From RI-106 sp964496875 (lineage in GTDB: Bacteria; Cyanobacteriota; Vampirovibrionia; Obscuribacterales; Obscuribacteraceae), in assembly GCA_964496875.1 (NCBI GenBank), contig CAZCBH010000007.1, positions 1-64,000 of the forward strand: 64,000 nt of DNA. The letters run 5' to 3'. The notes beneath the pieces were generated by a model. That model was not told where the DNA came from and did not search any database. It was given only the letters and a program-made list of their open reading frames with translations. The translations under genes and the position numbers were made by a program. This document shows positions 48,818 through 57,823 of the stretch, piece after piece; the first letter of the stretch is position 1; every line of letters begins with the position of its first letter.

Positions 48818-49384
48818 TTATTGGGTTTTCTCTGCTAGCTTCTTCAATTTGGATAAGCCTTTCTCGAAGTCTGCTCCGCACATTTTGTCCATGTCTATGA
48901 AAACCTGCATCACCTTGCACATGAAGGGGTTTGGACCCTCCATCGACCAGGTCAGATCGGTGCCAGGCTTCTCTTCCTTGTCTTTCTGCTTGAGAGTGAA
49001 GAATACTTTGTTGTCTCCCTCGAAGGGCTTTTTGAAGCTAAGCAAGATCTCTATCTTTTCCGGCTCTTCGCTATCGACAATGGTCATGCTTCCCTCTCCG
49101 ACATCATCGTTTCCGCTCCATGCGTAGATGGCACCTTTGCCCTCTTCCGGACCGCTCAAGCTTTTCTTCATTCCAGGATCTTTCGCTTCCCAGGGAGACC
49201 ATTTAGACCAGTTGTGGAGGTTGTTTATCAGAGGGTAGATCTCATCAGCGGGAGCAGCGATGGTAATCGAGCGTTCGACCTGAAAGCTGTCCGGTTTACC
49301 TGCCGCCAGCGCAAGCACTACTATAATAGCGACCAGCAGAATGCCAAAAAGTCCTGATGAGATCAGGATAAGTTTCTTTTTCAT
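48818..49384 (-). CDS. Membrane-anchored SRPBCC (START/polyketide-cyclase-like) protein
   Basis: One N-terminal membrane segment (about residues 5-28) is followed by a 150-residue SRPBCC fold: VERSITIAAPADEIYPLINNLHNWSKWSPWEAKDP, a Gly-rich turn with YAWSGNDDVGEGSMTI and a C-terminal helix with MCGADFEKGLSKLKKL. The fold makes a hydrophobic ligand pocket; the ligand is unknown. It lies 35 bases after the matrixin-like gene on the same strand and is closed by a strong terminator. Confidence 0.87.
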   Translation of the reverse strand: MKKKLILISSGLFGILLVAIIVVLALAAGKPDSFQVERSITIAAPADEIYPLINNLHNWSKWSPWEAKDPGMKKSLSGPEEGKGAIYAWSGNDDVGEGSMTIVDSEEPEKIEILLSFKKPFEGDNKVFFTLKQKDKEEKPGTDLTWSMEGPNPFMCKVMQVFIDMDKMCGADFEKGLSKLKKLAEKTQ

Positions 49385-49419
49385 CGAAGCGCTCCATGGT
49401 GTCCTGGTAGGGGTTTGAT

Positions 49420-50703
49420 TCAGTGACCCATTATAGACTGAAGCTTACTTTCTACTTTACTGGCCTCTGCTTTGTTATTGAGGATTTTGAGTACTTTCAG
49501 ATAGTTGCCCAGCACTTGAATCAGGGCCGGTCTGTTGTTGCCGGTTTCAAGTAGAGGGACAGCTTTTTTATAGTAGTCGGCAGCGCCTTTGAGATTGAAA
49601 GTCATCCCGGCAATGGAGCCGTAATTGGCGTAGACGGCACCGAGGTTGGCGCAGACCAGCTTGTTGCCGGGGTCGAGTTTGTGGGCTGCCTCCAGCTTCT
49701 TCATGGCGACCTCGAACTGATTTGCCTTTAGTGCTCTGGCTGCTTCATTATTGAGCTGCACGGCATTGACCTGGGGGTTTTTGCCGTCCAGGATAGTTTT
49801 GTTCTCTTGCATGGCTCTATCCTGATTCAGCCTGATACTGGAGATGGTCTCCTCATCCATATTGTAGAGTTCGTTCAAGCTGTTTGTGTCGCGATCTGTA
49901 AGAGCCGCTGGATCAGATGTATAGACCGTTGCGAACATCACATCGGCTCGCTCCGGGCTGTGACCGGTCAGGCCCAGCGCGTGTCCGGCTTCGTGCAGGC
50001 AGACCCTGCCCATATAGTTGGGACTGATGGAATCAGCGTTGGGGGCAGGCAGGGTGAGAATCTTCATGTCCACGCTGGCTATGCCTTCCTGGGTTGGTAC
50101 TACTACCGTATTGCCGCCTTCTTTTTGAGACATCAGGTCATTGCGATCATCGGTCCAGCGGCAGACAATGTGGGCTTCTTCGACAGAATCGCTGAAATTT
50201 ATTTTGAGCTTGTTCTGGCTTTTGTCAGCCCAGGATTTGAAGGCGTTTTCCAGAATGGTTGGAAATGACTGCTCAAAACCTTTGACCGAAGAAGATTTCT
50301 CTATGAATATTTTGATCGGCATATTCTCGGCCTCCCAGCGTGTAAGTCCCTGTTCGGCAATAGTGCCGAGATAGTTGTCTTTGAGGGCGAGAAGTTCTGA
50401 GAGTACTCGAGATCTATCAGGAGCCGGATCAGACCCGGTGGAGGTAGATTGTGCAGGTGTTGAAGGCGGTGAAGAGGGTGTTTCCTGCTTTATTTCATCC
50501 GGCTCGACAGGCAATTTTGAAGGTGGTGCCGCTTCCGCAGGCGGCGGGGGCCCGTCATTGCCGACTTCCTTCTCCAGTCCGTCCATCATCTTGCTCAGAC
50601 CTTGATCCCAGTTCTTCGGCTGAGCCAGGCAGGGCGCAGATGATAGGAGGTGACAGACAGTTAGAATCGCAAGTAACTTGAGTGAGGGCGCTTTCTTAAG
50701 CAT
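49420..50703 (-). CDS. Exported matrixin-like metalloprotease with TPR region
   Basis: A signal peptide (residues 1-27, SSAPCLAQ) and a Pro-rich linker precede a metzincin-type domain (about 125-275). The zinc site reads HEAGHALGLTGHS, with the third His one residue further than in classic HExxHxxGxxH, a spacing also seen in cyanobacterial matrixin relatives, followed by ERADVMF with the Met-turn. The C-terminal 130 residues contain TPR-like helices (ARALKANQFEVAMKKLEAAHKLDPGNKLVCANLGAVYANYG). It is probably a periplasmic or surface peptidase. The 45-aa membrane peptide gene ends 8 bases upstream. Confidence 0.85.
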   Translation of the reverse strand: MLKKAPSLKLLAILTVCHLLSSAPCLAQPKNWDQGLSKMMDGLEKEVGNDGPPPPAEAAPPSKLPVEPDEIKQETPSSPPSTPAQSTSTGSDPAPDRSRVLSELLALKDNYLGTIAEQGLTRWEAENMPIKIFIEKSSSVKGFEQSFPTILENAFKSWADKSQNKLKINFSDSVEEAHIVCRWTDDRNDLMSQKEGGNTVVVPTQEGIASVDMKILTLPAPNADSISPNYMGRVCLHEAGHALGLTGHSPERADVMFATVYTSDPAALTDRDTNSLNELYNMDEETISSIRLNQDRAMQENKTILDGKNPQVNAVQLNNEAARALKANQFEVAMKKLEAAHKLDPGNKLVCANLGAVYANYGSIAGMTFNLKGAADYYKKAVPLLETGNNRPALIQVLGNYLKVLKILNNKAEASKVESKLQSIMGH

Positions 50704-50711
50704 CTGTGCCT

Positions 50712-50849
50712 TTATCTGGATGTGGACGGATGAACCCAGGGGGCCTCGTAGTTGGATGTGGGCTCTTTATTGATCCAGTTGGGAGCGGTGGCGAGAAGCA
50801 CACCGAAAAGTACGCTCATCCAGATTGTTTGTAGAGGGATATTCTTCAT
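50712..50849 (-). CDS. Short membrane peptide (45 aa) upstream of the protease gene
   Basis: An ATG at 50849 opens a 45-codon frame beginning MKNIPLQTIWMSVLFGVLLA. It has one hydrophobic segment (about residues 8-22) and a polar tail rich in Asn, Ser, Pro and Trp ending PSTSR. GGGGAA lies 9 bases before the start, and the stop at 50712 is just before the protease ribosome binding site, which suggests translational linkage. The unit resembles a signal peptide with a short tail. It may be a small membrane protein or a leader peptide. Confidence 0.5.
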   Translation of the reverse strand: MKNIPLQTIWMSVLFGVLLATAPNWINKEPTSNYEAPWVHPSTSR

Positions 50850-50985
50850 TGACCGGGTTCCCCGGGGCGGGATCTCTCTTTAAACCTGCCCTCTCGAGAC
50901 CGGAATAAAACGCTTGGCATCGATGGACAGAGGCTTACGGCTGACCATCCGAGAATTGAATCGAAAATAGTCCCAAAAATGTGTA

Positions 50986-51007
50986 CGGGACCGTTTTCAC
51001 GGACCCG
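50986..51007 (-). terminator. Probable terminator of the 51.1-51.7 kb gene
   Basis: An imperfect 9-base-pair stem with one mismatch (CGGGTCCGT / ACGGTCCCG on the minus strand) is followed within 6 bases by ATTTTTG. It lies 45 bases after the stop of the gene upstream. The rest of the 202-base gap (50850-51051) holds no other feature I can see. Confidence 0.5.
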
Positions 51008-51051
51008 CACCCACTCGCTGCTCACAAAAATCTTTCTAACTAACTATTCGA

Positions 51052-51705
51052 TCAATCGTTCAGGATCTTGCCGTAGGCATCCTTATTGGTCAGGTAGCCG
51101 GTGGCGGCGGCGGAAGCGCCTTTGCCCGAGTAGTCGGCGTAGACCTTAGCCTGGGTCGCTTTGCTGACCAGTTGCCCGTTCACGTTCTCCTGACCTTGCG
51201 GGAAGCGTACCGAAGCTGCCACATGCTTGTTGACCGGAACATTCTGGTGGATATATCGAATTTTCTTGGCCACAGCCTGCTGTCCGGTCAGGGGGTGAGG
51301 GTTGGCAGGGTTGGCTGCATGGATAGGTTTGATGTAGTGGAAGGTACGCTGCTTCTGTTCTGCTTTTATGTACTGGACTTTTGTGCGGTCGGAGGCGCTG
51401 CCTTGAACCATATGATTCATGGGAGCCCAGTAATAATGCCCCAGATTTCTGTTGCCTTTGACCAGGCCGTGCTGCCAGCCTGATTCTTTGACAGAGCCCA
51501 CGGTATATCTGATACCGGGTTTCATCTGTTTTTTGATATCTTCGGATATCGGAATAGGTGAATTGTAGGTTCTTTCTACAGTGACTTTTTTGGCTACGGG
51601 GAATTCTTGTGCCTGGGCGCTCTGGGCGCCGACCAGCGCTGCCAGAGTGACGGCAGCTGCCAGTAAAGATGCTCTTTTGGTAATTTCGAAAGTCTTGGAG
51701 AACAT
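51052..51705 (-). CDS. Secreted basic protein of unknown function
   Basis: A clear signal peptide (residues 1-32, ending AQSAQAQ) is followed by 185 mostly polar residues rich in Lys, His, Tyr and Asn, with patches such as LGHYYWAPMNHM and IRYIHQNVPVNKHVAAS. No membrane segment or Cys is present after the signal. I recognise no family. The composition suggests an extracellular or periplasmic structural or binding protein. It lies between the histidine kinase gene (146 bases upstream) and the protease unit, all on the minus strand. Confidence 0.65.
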   Translation of the reverse strand: MFSKTFEITKRASLLAAAVTLAALVGAQSAQAQEFPVAKKVTVERTYNSPIPISEDIKKQMKPGIRYTVGSVKESGWQHGLVKGNRNLGHYYWAPMNHMVQGSASDRTKVQYIKAEQKQRTFHYIKPIHAANPANPHPLTGQQAVAKKIRYIHQNVPVNKHVAASVRFPQGQENVNGQLVSKATQAKVYADYSGKGASAAATGYLTNKDAYGKILND

Positions 51706-51851
51706 ATGTCTTAGACCTCTAAAGTAACGAAATAGGGCTTGGGGGGCATTCAGAGGAAATGCTGCAATCTCGATGCTATTAATTTACGCGTCAAGTGTGA
51801 CCTTTTGGTACCTCATTGGAACGCTAAGATTAAATAGCCTCTAAACTCGAA

Positions 51852-53321
51852 TCAGGTCCGCGGCACCGTAAACCAGAAGGTGCTACCCTGACCCGGTACG
51901 CTCTCCACTCCAATATGCCCACCATGGGCCTCGACTATCGATTTGCATATGGACAGTCCCAGACCCTTGCCTCCTTTGATTGTCGCGTCCGAGGATTCTA
52001 CCTGCTGGAATTTTTCGAATACCTTATCTATATGAGTTTCGGGAATTCCTCTGCCCTGATCTATGACGGAGAATCGAACGTTTTCAGGATCGGCCTCACT
52101 AATGGAGGCGCAGAGAGTGATAGAGGTATCAGAATCGGAGAACTTAACCGCATTCGATACCAGATTGACCAGGACCTGTACAAGCCTGTCTCCGTCTGCC
52201 TGAAAGTCGATGTTCTCTCCCTGGCGCGTCAGGGTTATTCCATTTTGTTCCGCAAAAGCGGTCATTGAGCCCAGGGCGGCATCTATGATATGGTCCGTGT
52301 CGGTGGAGGAGATCTCCATCTGCAGGGTGCCGGAGGCCAATCGTTCTACATCGAGAAGGTCATTGGTCATGTCGATAAGGCGTTTGACCTCGACTTCGGC
52401 TGTTTCTACCCTTTTTTTCGCTTTTTCCGATATTTCTCCGAAAGTGCCTGCAGCCAGCATGGTCAAAAGTCCCTGCACCGAGGTTAGTGGCGATCTCAGG
52501 TCGTGGCTTACCATCGAGAGAAGATACTGCTTCATCTGCTGAGCTTTGTAGAGTTCGTCTACCATGTCGTGGAATTGTTGGTCTAATTCGGCGATTTCGT
52601 CTGAGCCTCCTATCGGTGGCGTCAGAGCCTCTCCTTTAGGGACTTTATAGGTATTGTCGATAACTGATTTGATTCTTGCTGTGATGCTACGAGAGAAGAA
52701 ATTGGCAAGTACCATGGCGATAACGATGTTGAAGACCACGAAGCCCATGATCAGATACTGCAGGCGCTCTCTCGATTTTGCAGCCGCCTTTAGATAGGCC
52801 TCGGCCAGGATCTTTTCTTCTTCCAGTATCGATTGAACGTTGCGCATTATATCGTCTACCAGTTTTTTAGAGGTGACGATGGCAAGCGGTCCGGAGAAAG
52901 CAAATCCTGAGGACTTTCCTTCGATGGTGCTGTCGGTGGCTTTGACGATTTTATCCAGAATCGCCTCACCTTTTTTGGTGGACAGCTCCAGCTTTTTGAG
53001 GCGCTCCAGTTGATCGGCTTTATTAGCCTTTGTCATCAATGATTTCAGTATGCGAAGCTGGGTGCGGATGCCTTTTCTATTGTTCTCGTATTTCTCACGG
53101 AAGTAGTCGCTGTGGGTGGTGGTGTAGGCAGCCACCACAGTAGCGCCCTCGGCCACGTTGCGCCCGAAGACACCGGTGTTATAAATGATCTCTTTCGAGG
53201 TTATCTCTCTGCGCAAGTCTGACTCTGCCTGCTGGAGCATGAGGATCAAGAAGGTGACGAAGAGAAGTTCGAAGACCACCGGAATCGAGACCAGGATTAT
53301 TCCTTTATCTGAGATTTTCAT
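51852..53321 (-). CDS. Membrane sensor histidine kinase
   Basis: Two membrane segments (about residues 8-29 and 188-211) flank a periplasmic helical sensor of roughly 155 residues resembling CHASE3-type domains. A HAMP-like linker leads to the dimerisation domain with the phospho-acceptor His at about 273 (VSHDLRSPLTS). The ATPase domain shows an N-box VNLVSNAVKFS, DQGRGIPE, KGGKGLGLSICKSIVEAHGG and PGQGSTFWF. It should phosphorylate the response regulator encoded divergently 178 bases away. The signal sensed is unknown. Confidence 0.93.
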   Translation of the reverse strand: MKISDKGIILVSIPVVFELLFVTFLILMLQQAESDLRREITSKEIIYNTGVFGRNVAEGATVVAAYTTTHSDYFREKYENNRKGIRTQLRILKSLMTKANKADQLERLKKLELSTKKGEAILDKIVKATDSTIEGKSSGFAFSGPLAIVTSKKLVDDIMRNVQSILEEEKILAEAYLKAAAKSRERLQYLIMGFVVFNIVIAMVLANFFSRSITARIKSVIDNTYKVPKGEALTPPIGGSDEIAELDQQFHDMVDELYKAQQMKQYLLSMVSHDLRSPLTSVQGLLTMLAAGTFGEISEKAKKRVETAEVEVKRLIDMTNDLLDVERLASGTLQMEISSTDTDHIIDAALGSMTAFAEQNGITLTRQGENIDFQADGDRLVQVLVNLVSNAVKFSDSDTSITLCASISEADPENVRFSVIDQGRGIPETHIDKVFEKFQQVESSDATIKGGKGLGLSICKSIVEAHGGHIGVESVPGQGSTFWFTVPRT

Positions 53322-53444
53322 GGGGGATTTTCATAGGCGAATTTCTGGTGATAATTTTCTGGAGGGGCCTTTTTTAAAGGAAAAAAAAATACTGTAAGAT
53401 GGTAAGAATATTTAGTGTCAAGGATATTACTTGGTTACTGGTTA

Positions 53445-53470
53445 TAGTAGTCTATTGTAAGTCTCTACTA
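53445..53470. promoter_or_regulatory. Inverted repeat between the kinase and regulator genes
   Basis: TAGTAG (53445-53450) and CTACTA (53465-53470) form a perfect inverted repeat with 14 bases between the arms. It lies 30 bases before the response regulator gene in the divergent intergenic region, a typical place for autoregulation. A similar ATAGTAGTCT stretch recurs near 59164, before the E2-like gene. Binding by the regulator is only a guess. Confidence 0.35.
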
Positions 53471-53499
53471 TTCACCTTCAAATCGAAATCTATTACTAG

Positions 53500-54171
53500 A
53501 TGGCAAAAGTACTCCTGGTTGAAGATGATCGCAACTTAGCCGGCACCGTTCGTGAGTGGCTCGAGTTCGAGCATTATCTTGTCGAATGGGTCGAGACCGG
53601 CACCGATGCCCTCGACATGATGAAGTCCTATAAATATGATGTGATCATCATGGATCTGACTCTGCCCAAAATGGACGGTATCGAGGTTTGCAAGAACTTT
53701 CGGCAACAAGGGGGCGAGACTCCTATTTTGATATTGACCGGAAGAGGGACCGTGCCTGATAAAGAGCTCGGTTTCGATGCAGGCGCTGATGATTATCTGA
53801 CTAAACCTTTTCATCTCAAGGAATTGTCGGCAAGGATAAGAGCGCTTTTGCGCCGTCCAAAAGATTTTGCCGGCGAAGTCTTGAAGGCAGGCAATATCGC
53901 TCTGGATATCGGCTCCCATACCGTTACCAAAGAGGGTAAGGACATTCACCTGCCCAGGATGGAATTTGCCCTTTTAGAGTTTCTCATGCGTCATAAAGGA
54001 CAGGTCTTCAGCGCTGAAGCTTTATTAGACCGGGTCTGGACAGCTGATTCTGATAAGTCTCCTGAGACAATCAGGACCAGTGTCAAGAAGCTACGCAGCA
54101 AAATAGACACCAAAGGAGAGCCTTCTCTTATACGGAATGTCCATGGCGTGGGCTACAAGCTCGAAGGCTGA
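53500..54171 (+). CDS. OmpR/PhoB-family response regulator
   Basis: The receiver domain occupies residues 1-120, with acidic pair EDD near 8-10, phospho-acceptor Asp52 in IIMDLTLPKMDG, Thr in ILTGRG and Lys in LTKPF. A winged-helix DNA-binding domain follows (about 130-222), with LLEFLMRHKGQVFSAEALLDRVW and TIRTSVKKLRSKID, ending VHGVGYKLEG. It is divergent from the histidine kinase gene and presumably its partner. There is no clear ribosome binding site before the ATG. Confidence 0.94.
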   Translation: MAKVLLVEDDRNLAGTVREWLEFEHYLVEWVETGTDALDMMKSYKYDVIIMDLTLPKMDGIEVCKNFRQQGGETPILILTGRGTVPDKELGFDAGADDYLTKPFHLKELSARIRALLRRPKDFAGEVLKAGNIALDIGSHTVTKEGKDIHLPRMEFALLEFLMRHKGQVFSAEALLDRVWTADSDKSPETIRTSVKKLRSKIDTKGEPSLIRNVHGVGYKLEG

Positions 54172-54192
54172 ATCGGAAATCCCGGGATAATC

Positions 54193-54224
54193 ATGACAGT
54201 GACAGTAAGTGGATTTGCTGTCAT
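54193..54224 (+). promoter_or_regulatory. Stem-loop downstream of the response regulator gene
   Basis: A perfect 7-base stem ATGACAG (54193-54199) / CTGTCAT (54218-54224) with an 18-base loop lies 22 bases after the regulator stop. There is no T-run, so it would be at best a weak terminator or RNA-stabilising hairpin. Confidence 0.3.
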
Positions 54225-54311
54225 CGTGCTTGTCTAATTGATTCCGGAGGCGATGGTCTCTTGTAATTGCTTGCTGCTCTTGATATGGGCTGGTTGCTCA
54301 ATTCTTTATAT

Positions 54312-54381
54312 GGATTGCAGTAATGTTTGAGGATTGCTGTAAATGTGGGGTTTGCTGTAAAACTGTAACGTATTGTATACG
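54312..54381. promoter_or_regulatory. Direct repeats and palindrome upstream of the MerR gene
   Basis: TTGCAGTAA (54315), TTGCTGTAA (54334) and TTGCTGTAA (54352) are spaced 19 and 18 bases apart, close to two helix turns. A further TTGCAGTAT lies at 54469. The palindrome CGTAT-tgt-ATACG follows at 54369-54381. Regular spacing suggests a cooperative binding site for a regulator of the MerR-VIT/VWA unit. Apart from these, the gap 54172-54513 holds no gene that I can support. Confidence 0.45.
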
Positions 54382-54478
54382 ATGCATATCTCGGTTATCG
54401 GCAGCAGAAGTCCTCTATGCAGGCAGTATATGAGGTTTGTGGCTTTCGGGCTTGATTTCTTTGCTGGTTTGCAGTATC

Positions 54479-54510
54479 TTGACAGCATACCAGTAATGAG
54501 GCAGAATACT
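54479..54510 (+). promoter_or_regulatory. Candidate MerR-type promoter with long spacer
   Basis: TTGACA (54479-54484) and AATACT (54505-54510) are separated by 20 bases, which is the unusual spacing of MerR-controlled promoters, and CAGTA/TACTG arms sit within it. It lies directly before the ATG at 54514, so transcription would start at or near the start codon. The -10 box is imperfect. Confidence 0.35.
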
Positions 54511-54513
54511 GTT

Positions 54514-55089
54514 ATGGTTGCGGAACGCGCGACGAGCTACACGATAGATGAGTTGTCAGAGCGAGTGGCTCAACTCCTCGAAGAGAGAGGGTTGAACTCC
54601 CAGCAGGACAATCGGGTATCTTCTGCGCCCGACCGGCGCACAATTCGGTATTACACTTCTCTGGGCTTGCTTGACCGGCCTTCTATCGAAGGGCGTCAGG
54701 CCAGATATGGTGAAAGACATGTACTGCAAATACTTGCTATCAAGGCTCTTCAAAGTGTTTCACTACCTCTCTCCGAAATACAGTCCCTGTTGTTCGGCTC
54801 CACCGATGAAGAACTCGAGAATGTGGTCGCCAGTGTCCAGGAATCGAACAGGGTAAAAACAAAGCTTTTAAAGAGAGATTCCTTCAAAGAGATAAGCCAG
54901 GTCACTCGTATGAGCGAACTGGTCATAGAGCCGGGTTTGAGGCTGTTAGTCGAAGAAGGATGGAAGCCCAATTCGGATACGGAACAGATTTTAGACAGAA
55001 TGAGAGCGGTGCTGGAAGCGCTGCAATCATCATCCTATGAGCCGGGCTCAGGAGGTAATTTAGATGGAAGAGAAGAGGACTTCGGATGA
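54514..55089 (+). CDS. MerR-family transcriptional regulator
   Basis: The N-terminal winged helix shows YTIDELSERV, then after an insertion of about 20 residues RRTIRYYTSLGLLDRPSIEGRQARYGERHVLQ, which is the MerR recognition region and wing. The insertion between the first helices is unusual. The C-terminal part is helical and lacks the Cys of metal sensors. The start is uncertain: ATG 54514 and ATG 54496 fit the domain, while an upstream ATG at 54373 would add about 45 odd residues. The gene overlaps the VIT/VWA gene by 26 bases, so the two are coupled. Confidence 0.82.
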   Translation: MVAERATSYTIDELSERVAQLLEERGLNSQQDNRVSSAPDRRTIRYYTSLGLLDRPSIEGRQARYGERHVLQILAIKALQSVSLPLSEIQSLLFGSTDEELENVVASVQESNRVKTKLLKRDSFKEISQVTRMSELVIEPGLRLLVEEGWKPNSDTEQILDRMRAVLEALQSSSYEPGSGGNLDGREEDFG

Positions 55090-57823
55090 TGTAATCAAGC
55101 TTTTGAACAAGCTCTATTACGGCAAACGTCGCTGTGTAGGCGAAGTGGTGGCGGAGCGCAACGACAAGAAGGTCAAGCTGCCTCTGGCTGGAGTCGATAT
55201 AGATGCTACGGTCGTGGGCAGAGTGGCGGATGTCACCATCATCCAGCGATTTACCAATTCTTTTCCTGAAAATCTGGAAGCTGTTTATACTTTTCCTGTG
55301 GCGGCGAGCGCTTCGGTTTACTCCGTAGAGATGAAAGTCGGCGATCGCGTTATCCAGGGTAAAGTAGAAGAGCGTTCCCAGGCGAGAGAGAACTATAGAC
55401 TCGCCCTGGAGAACGGTCAGAGAGCCTGCCTGATGGAGCAGGAGCGCGATGAAATTTTTACTGTAAGTGTGGGCAACATCCCACCGGAAGAGGAGGTCTC
55501 TATCGAGATCAAGTATTCCGAAGCCCTCACTTTTTATGAAGACGGCTCTACCGAGATTCGACTGCCGCTGGTGGTGGCACCGAAGTATACTCCCGGAGAG
55601 CCTGTGGCGAGAGAGCAGGTCGGCAACGGTGTCCTACTCGATACGGACAGAGTCTCCGACGCTTCACGAATAAGCCCTCCCAGACTGGTTGACAGCTTTG
55701 ATCCGGAAGTCGACCTCAATGTCTGCGTGAAGATTACTGCCCCGAATAACAGCTCCCGGGGTGTATCAGGTCTGGATTTTGGTCTCGGTCTCAAGGACCT
55801 GGCCTGCTCTCAATACGCCACTCGATCTTCTTTCGATAAGACCGGTACCAGAGTAACCCTGGTCCGCAAAAACGAGCTGATGAATAGGGACTTCGTGCTG
55901 CGCTGGCAGCATGCCGACAGGGTTTTAACCTCGCAGTTTCTCTCCCACCGGACCGGGCAGAAAGGTCGATACAGCGGCATGCTCTCGATACTGCCACCGG
56001 TGCAGGAGAAAGTTCCGGATACCGGCCGCGATCTGGTCTTTCTGCTGGATCGCTCCGGCTCTATGCACGGTGAGAAGATGATCTCCGCCAAGCGGGCTTG
56101 CAAATTCTTGCTCTCTTCTCTTGGACCTCGCGATCGTTTTGCCATCAACGCCTTTGATCATGAAAACGACTGGTTCTCCGAGCCGACTCTTTTCGAGGGT
56201 AAAACGAAGATGTGTCACGCAACCGAAGAGGCTGTCAGTGCCGGTCTCGACTTTTTGACCACAGTGGACGCCCAGGGCGGCACCGAGATTGGTCGCGCCC
56301 TTATCGCATCTTGTGATCGATTCGAGAAGCTCACAGACTGTAAGGAGCCCATTGTGGTTCTAATCACCGATGGTCATATCGGTGATGAATCCGATGTGCT
56401 TAAATTAGTCCAGCAAAAGGTTTCTGATCTCCGGGTCTTTACAGTCGGCATAGACAGCGCTGTCAACTATGGCTTCTTAGAGAGGCTGGCTCGACTGTCC
56501 GGAGGTACCTCGGCTTTCGTCAATCCAGGAGACGAGCTGGAATCTACTATGCGCCGAATCGCATGCAATATTGGTCAGCCTTTGATACAAGAGATAAAGC
56601 TGGAAGGTATCAACTGTCGCATCGAACAATCTACAATAGCACCGAAGATGGTTCCCGACTTATTCAGTGGACGTTGTGCCGATATCTTCTTTCAGTACGA
56701 GAAAACAGGCGGCGGCAAGCCCCGCATCGAGATAAGGGGGCGTTTCGCCGACGGCAGCCCGTACAGATCGGAAGTCGATCTCGATTCTGCTAAAACCGAG
56801 GCGATATCCAGGCTATGGGCCCGTCGGGTGATAAGTGATCTCGAGGACGAATATCGCTCCAGCACTGGAGATCGAGAGGAGATTCAGAATGCGATAGTGG
56901 CGCTTTCTGTCGAACATTCCATCTTGTGCCGCTTTACCGCTTTCTCGGTGATAGACGAAGAGAAAATCGATACTTCGTCCCTCGGAAGTCGCCAGATGAG
57001 TCAACCAGTGCATATGCCTTCCGGTTGGGGGGCAGCTCCTGTACCTGCTCAGATGCAAAGTACCGGTGCCAGCAGTGGTGGCTGGGGAGGACCGGCCAGT
57101 CCAGCTTGCGGCGGCGGCTGGGGAGCGGCTCCACCAACGGGTGGATACTCCGGTCATGCTCTTTTGGGGGCTACCGATCTGGATGCAACGTTCGGAGATG
57201 CGGGCTTTGGTTATTCGAGATCTGGCGCACCACCTTCTGCCAAGCCTGTTGAACAGGACGCTTTCGAGCAGTCTTTCCAGGAAAAATTGGGAATTTCGAC
57301 GAACCCGCCTTCAGGGTCTGCCTTGGACGAAACCGGGGAGCATGATGTATTTTCGTCTTCGTCAAATTCCGACTCGCTCAAATCCGGAGCATTGGCATCT
57401 TCAAAATCTTTTGCCCATCTTTATGATAGTGCCGCCAGAGGCGGCGCTGGCAGAATGACTTTGCCTCTAAAGAGAGTCATTAATGCAATTGATCAATTCT
57501 TCTTAGAGTGGCAGTCGAGCTGGGATGCGATAGAAGCAGGACAAAGTCCTGATAGAGAGCGACTTGAAAGTGCTTACGATCAGCTGATTCAGGCTCTTGC
57601 CGATCATCCGGTCTCTTTCGAACTCCCCAAATTGGCTTCATTCTTGAGGCTCAACTATTCGAATTTTGTAACCGCTCTTGATGCGCCGAATTTCAACCAT
57701 ACCGGTGTGAGAGCGATGCGAAAACAGCTTAATCTCGGCTATGAGCAGGTTTGTGCGGAAGTACAGGCGGCTTTGACGAGAGCATTAGGGAAAAGTGGTG
57801 CCTTCTGGCAGTTCACGGTTTGA
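55064..57823 (+). CDS. VIT and von Willebrand factor A domain protein
   Basis: A VIT domain (about residues 35-160; VTIIQRFTNSFPENLEAVYTFP, then RENYRLALENGQ) precedes a VWA domain (about 315-490) with the MIDAS metal motif DRSGSMHGEK and later ITDGHIGDE. This is the architecture of inter-alpha-trypsin-inhibitor heavy chains and many bacterial proteins of unknown role. Residues 645-720 are Gly/Ala/Trp/Pro-rich. The last 130 residues are helical. No signal peptide or membrane anchor is seen, so it is probably cytoplasmic, where VWA proteins often mediate metal-dependent assembly. The ATG lies within the MerR gene end. Confidence 0.92.
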   Translation: MEEKRTSDDVIKLLNKLYYGKRRCVGEVVAERNDKKVKLPLAGVDIDATVVGRVADVTIIQRFTNSFPENLEAVYTFPVAASASVYSVEMKVGDRVIQGKVEERSQARENYRLALENGQRACLMEQERDEIFTVSVGNIPPEEEVSIEIKYSEALTFYEDGSTEIRLPLVVAPKYTPGEPVAREQVGNGVLLDTDRVSDASRISPPRLVDSFDPEVDLNVCVKITAPNNSSRGVSGLDFGLGLKDLACSQYATRSSFDKTGTRVTLVRKNELMNRDFVLRWQHADRVLTSQFLSHRTGQKGRYSGMLSILPPVQEKVPDTGRDLVFLLDRSGSMHGEKMISAKRACKFLLSSLGPRDRFAINAFDHENDWFSEPTLFEGKTKMCHATEEAVSAGLDFLTTVDAQGGTEIGRALIASCDRFEKLTDCKEPIVVLITDGHIGDESDVLKLVQQKVSDLRVFTVGIDSAVNYGFLERLARLSGGTSAFVNPGDELESTMRRIACNIGQPLIQEIKLEGINCRIEQSTIAPKMVPDLFSGRCADIFFQYEKTGGGKPRIEIRGRFADGSPYRSEVDLDSAKTEAISRLWARRVISDLEDEYRSSTGDREEIQNAIVALSVEHSILCRFTAFSVIDEEKIDTSSLGSRQMSQPVHMPSGWGAAPVPAQMQSTGASSGGWGGPASPACGGGWGAAPPTGGYSGHALLGATDLDATFGDAGFGYSRSGAPPSAKPVEQDAFEQSFQEKLGISTNPPSGSALDETGEHDVFSSSSNSDSLKSGALASSKSFAHLYDSAARGGAGRMTLPLKRVINAIDQFFLEWQSSWDAIEAGQSPDRERLESAYDQLIQALADHPVSFELPKLASFLRLNYSNFVTALDAPNFNHTGVRAMRKQLNLGYEQVCAEVQAALTRALGKSGAFWQFTV

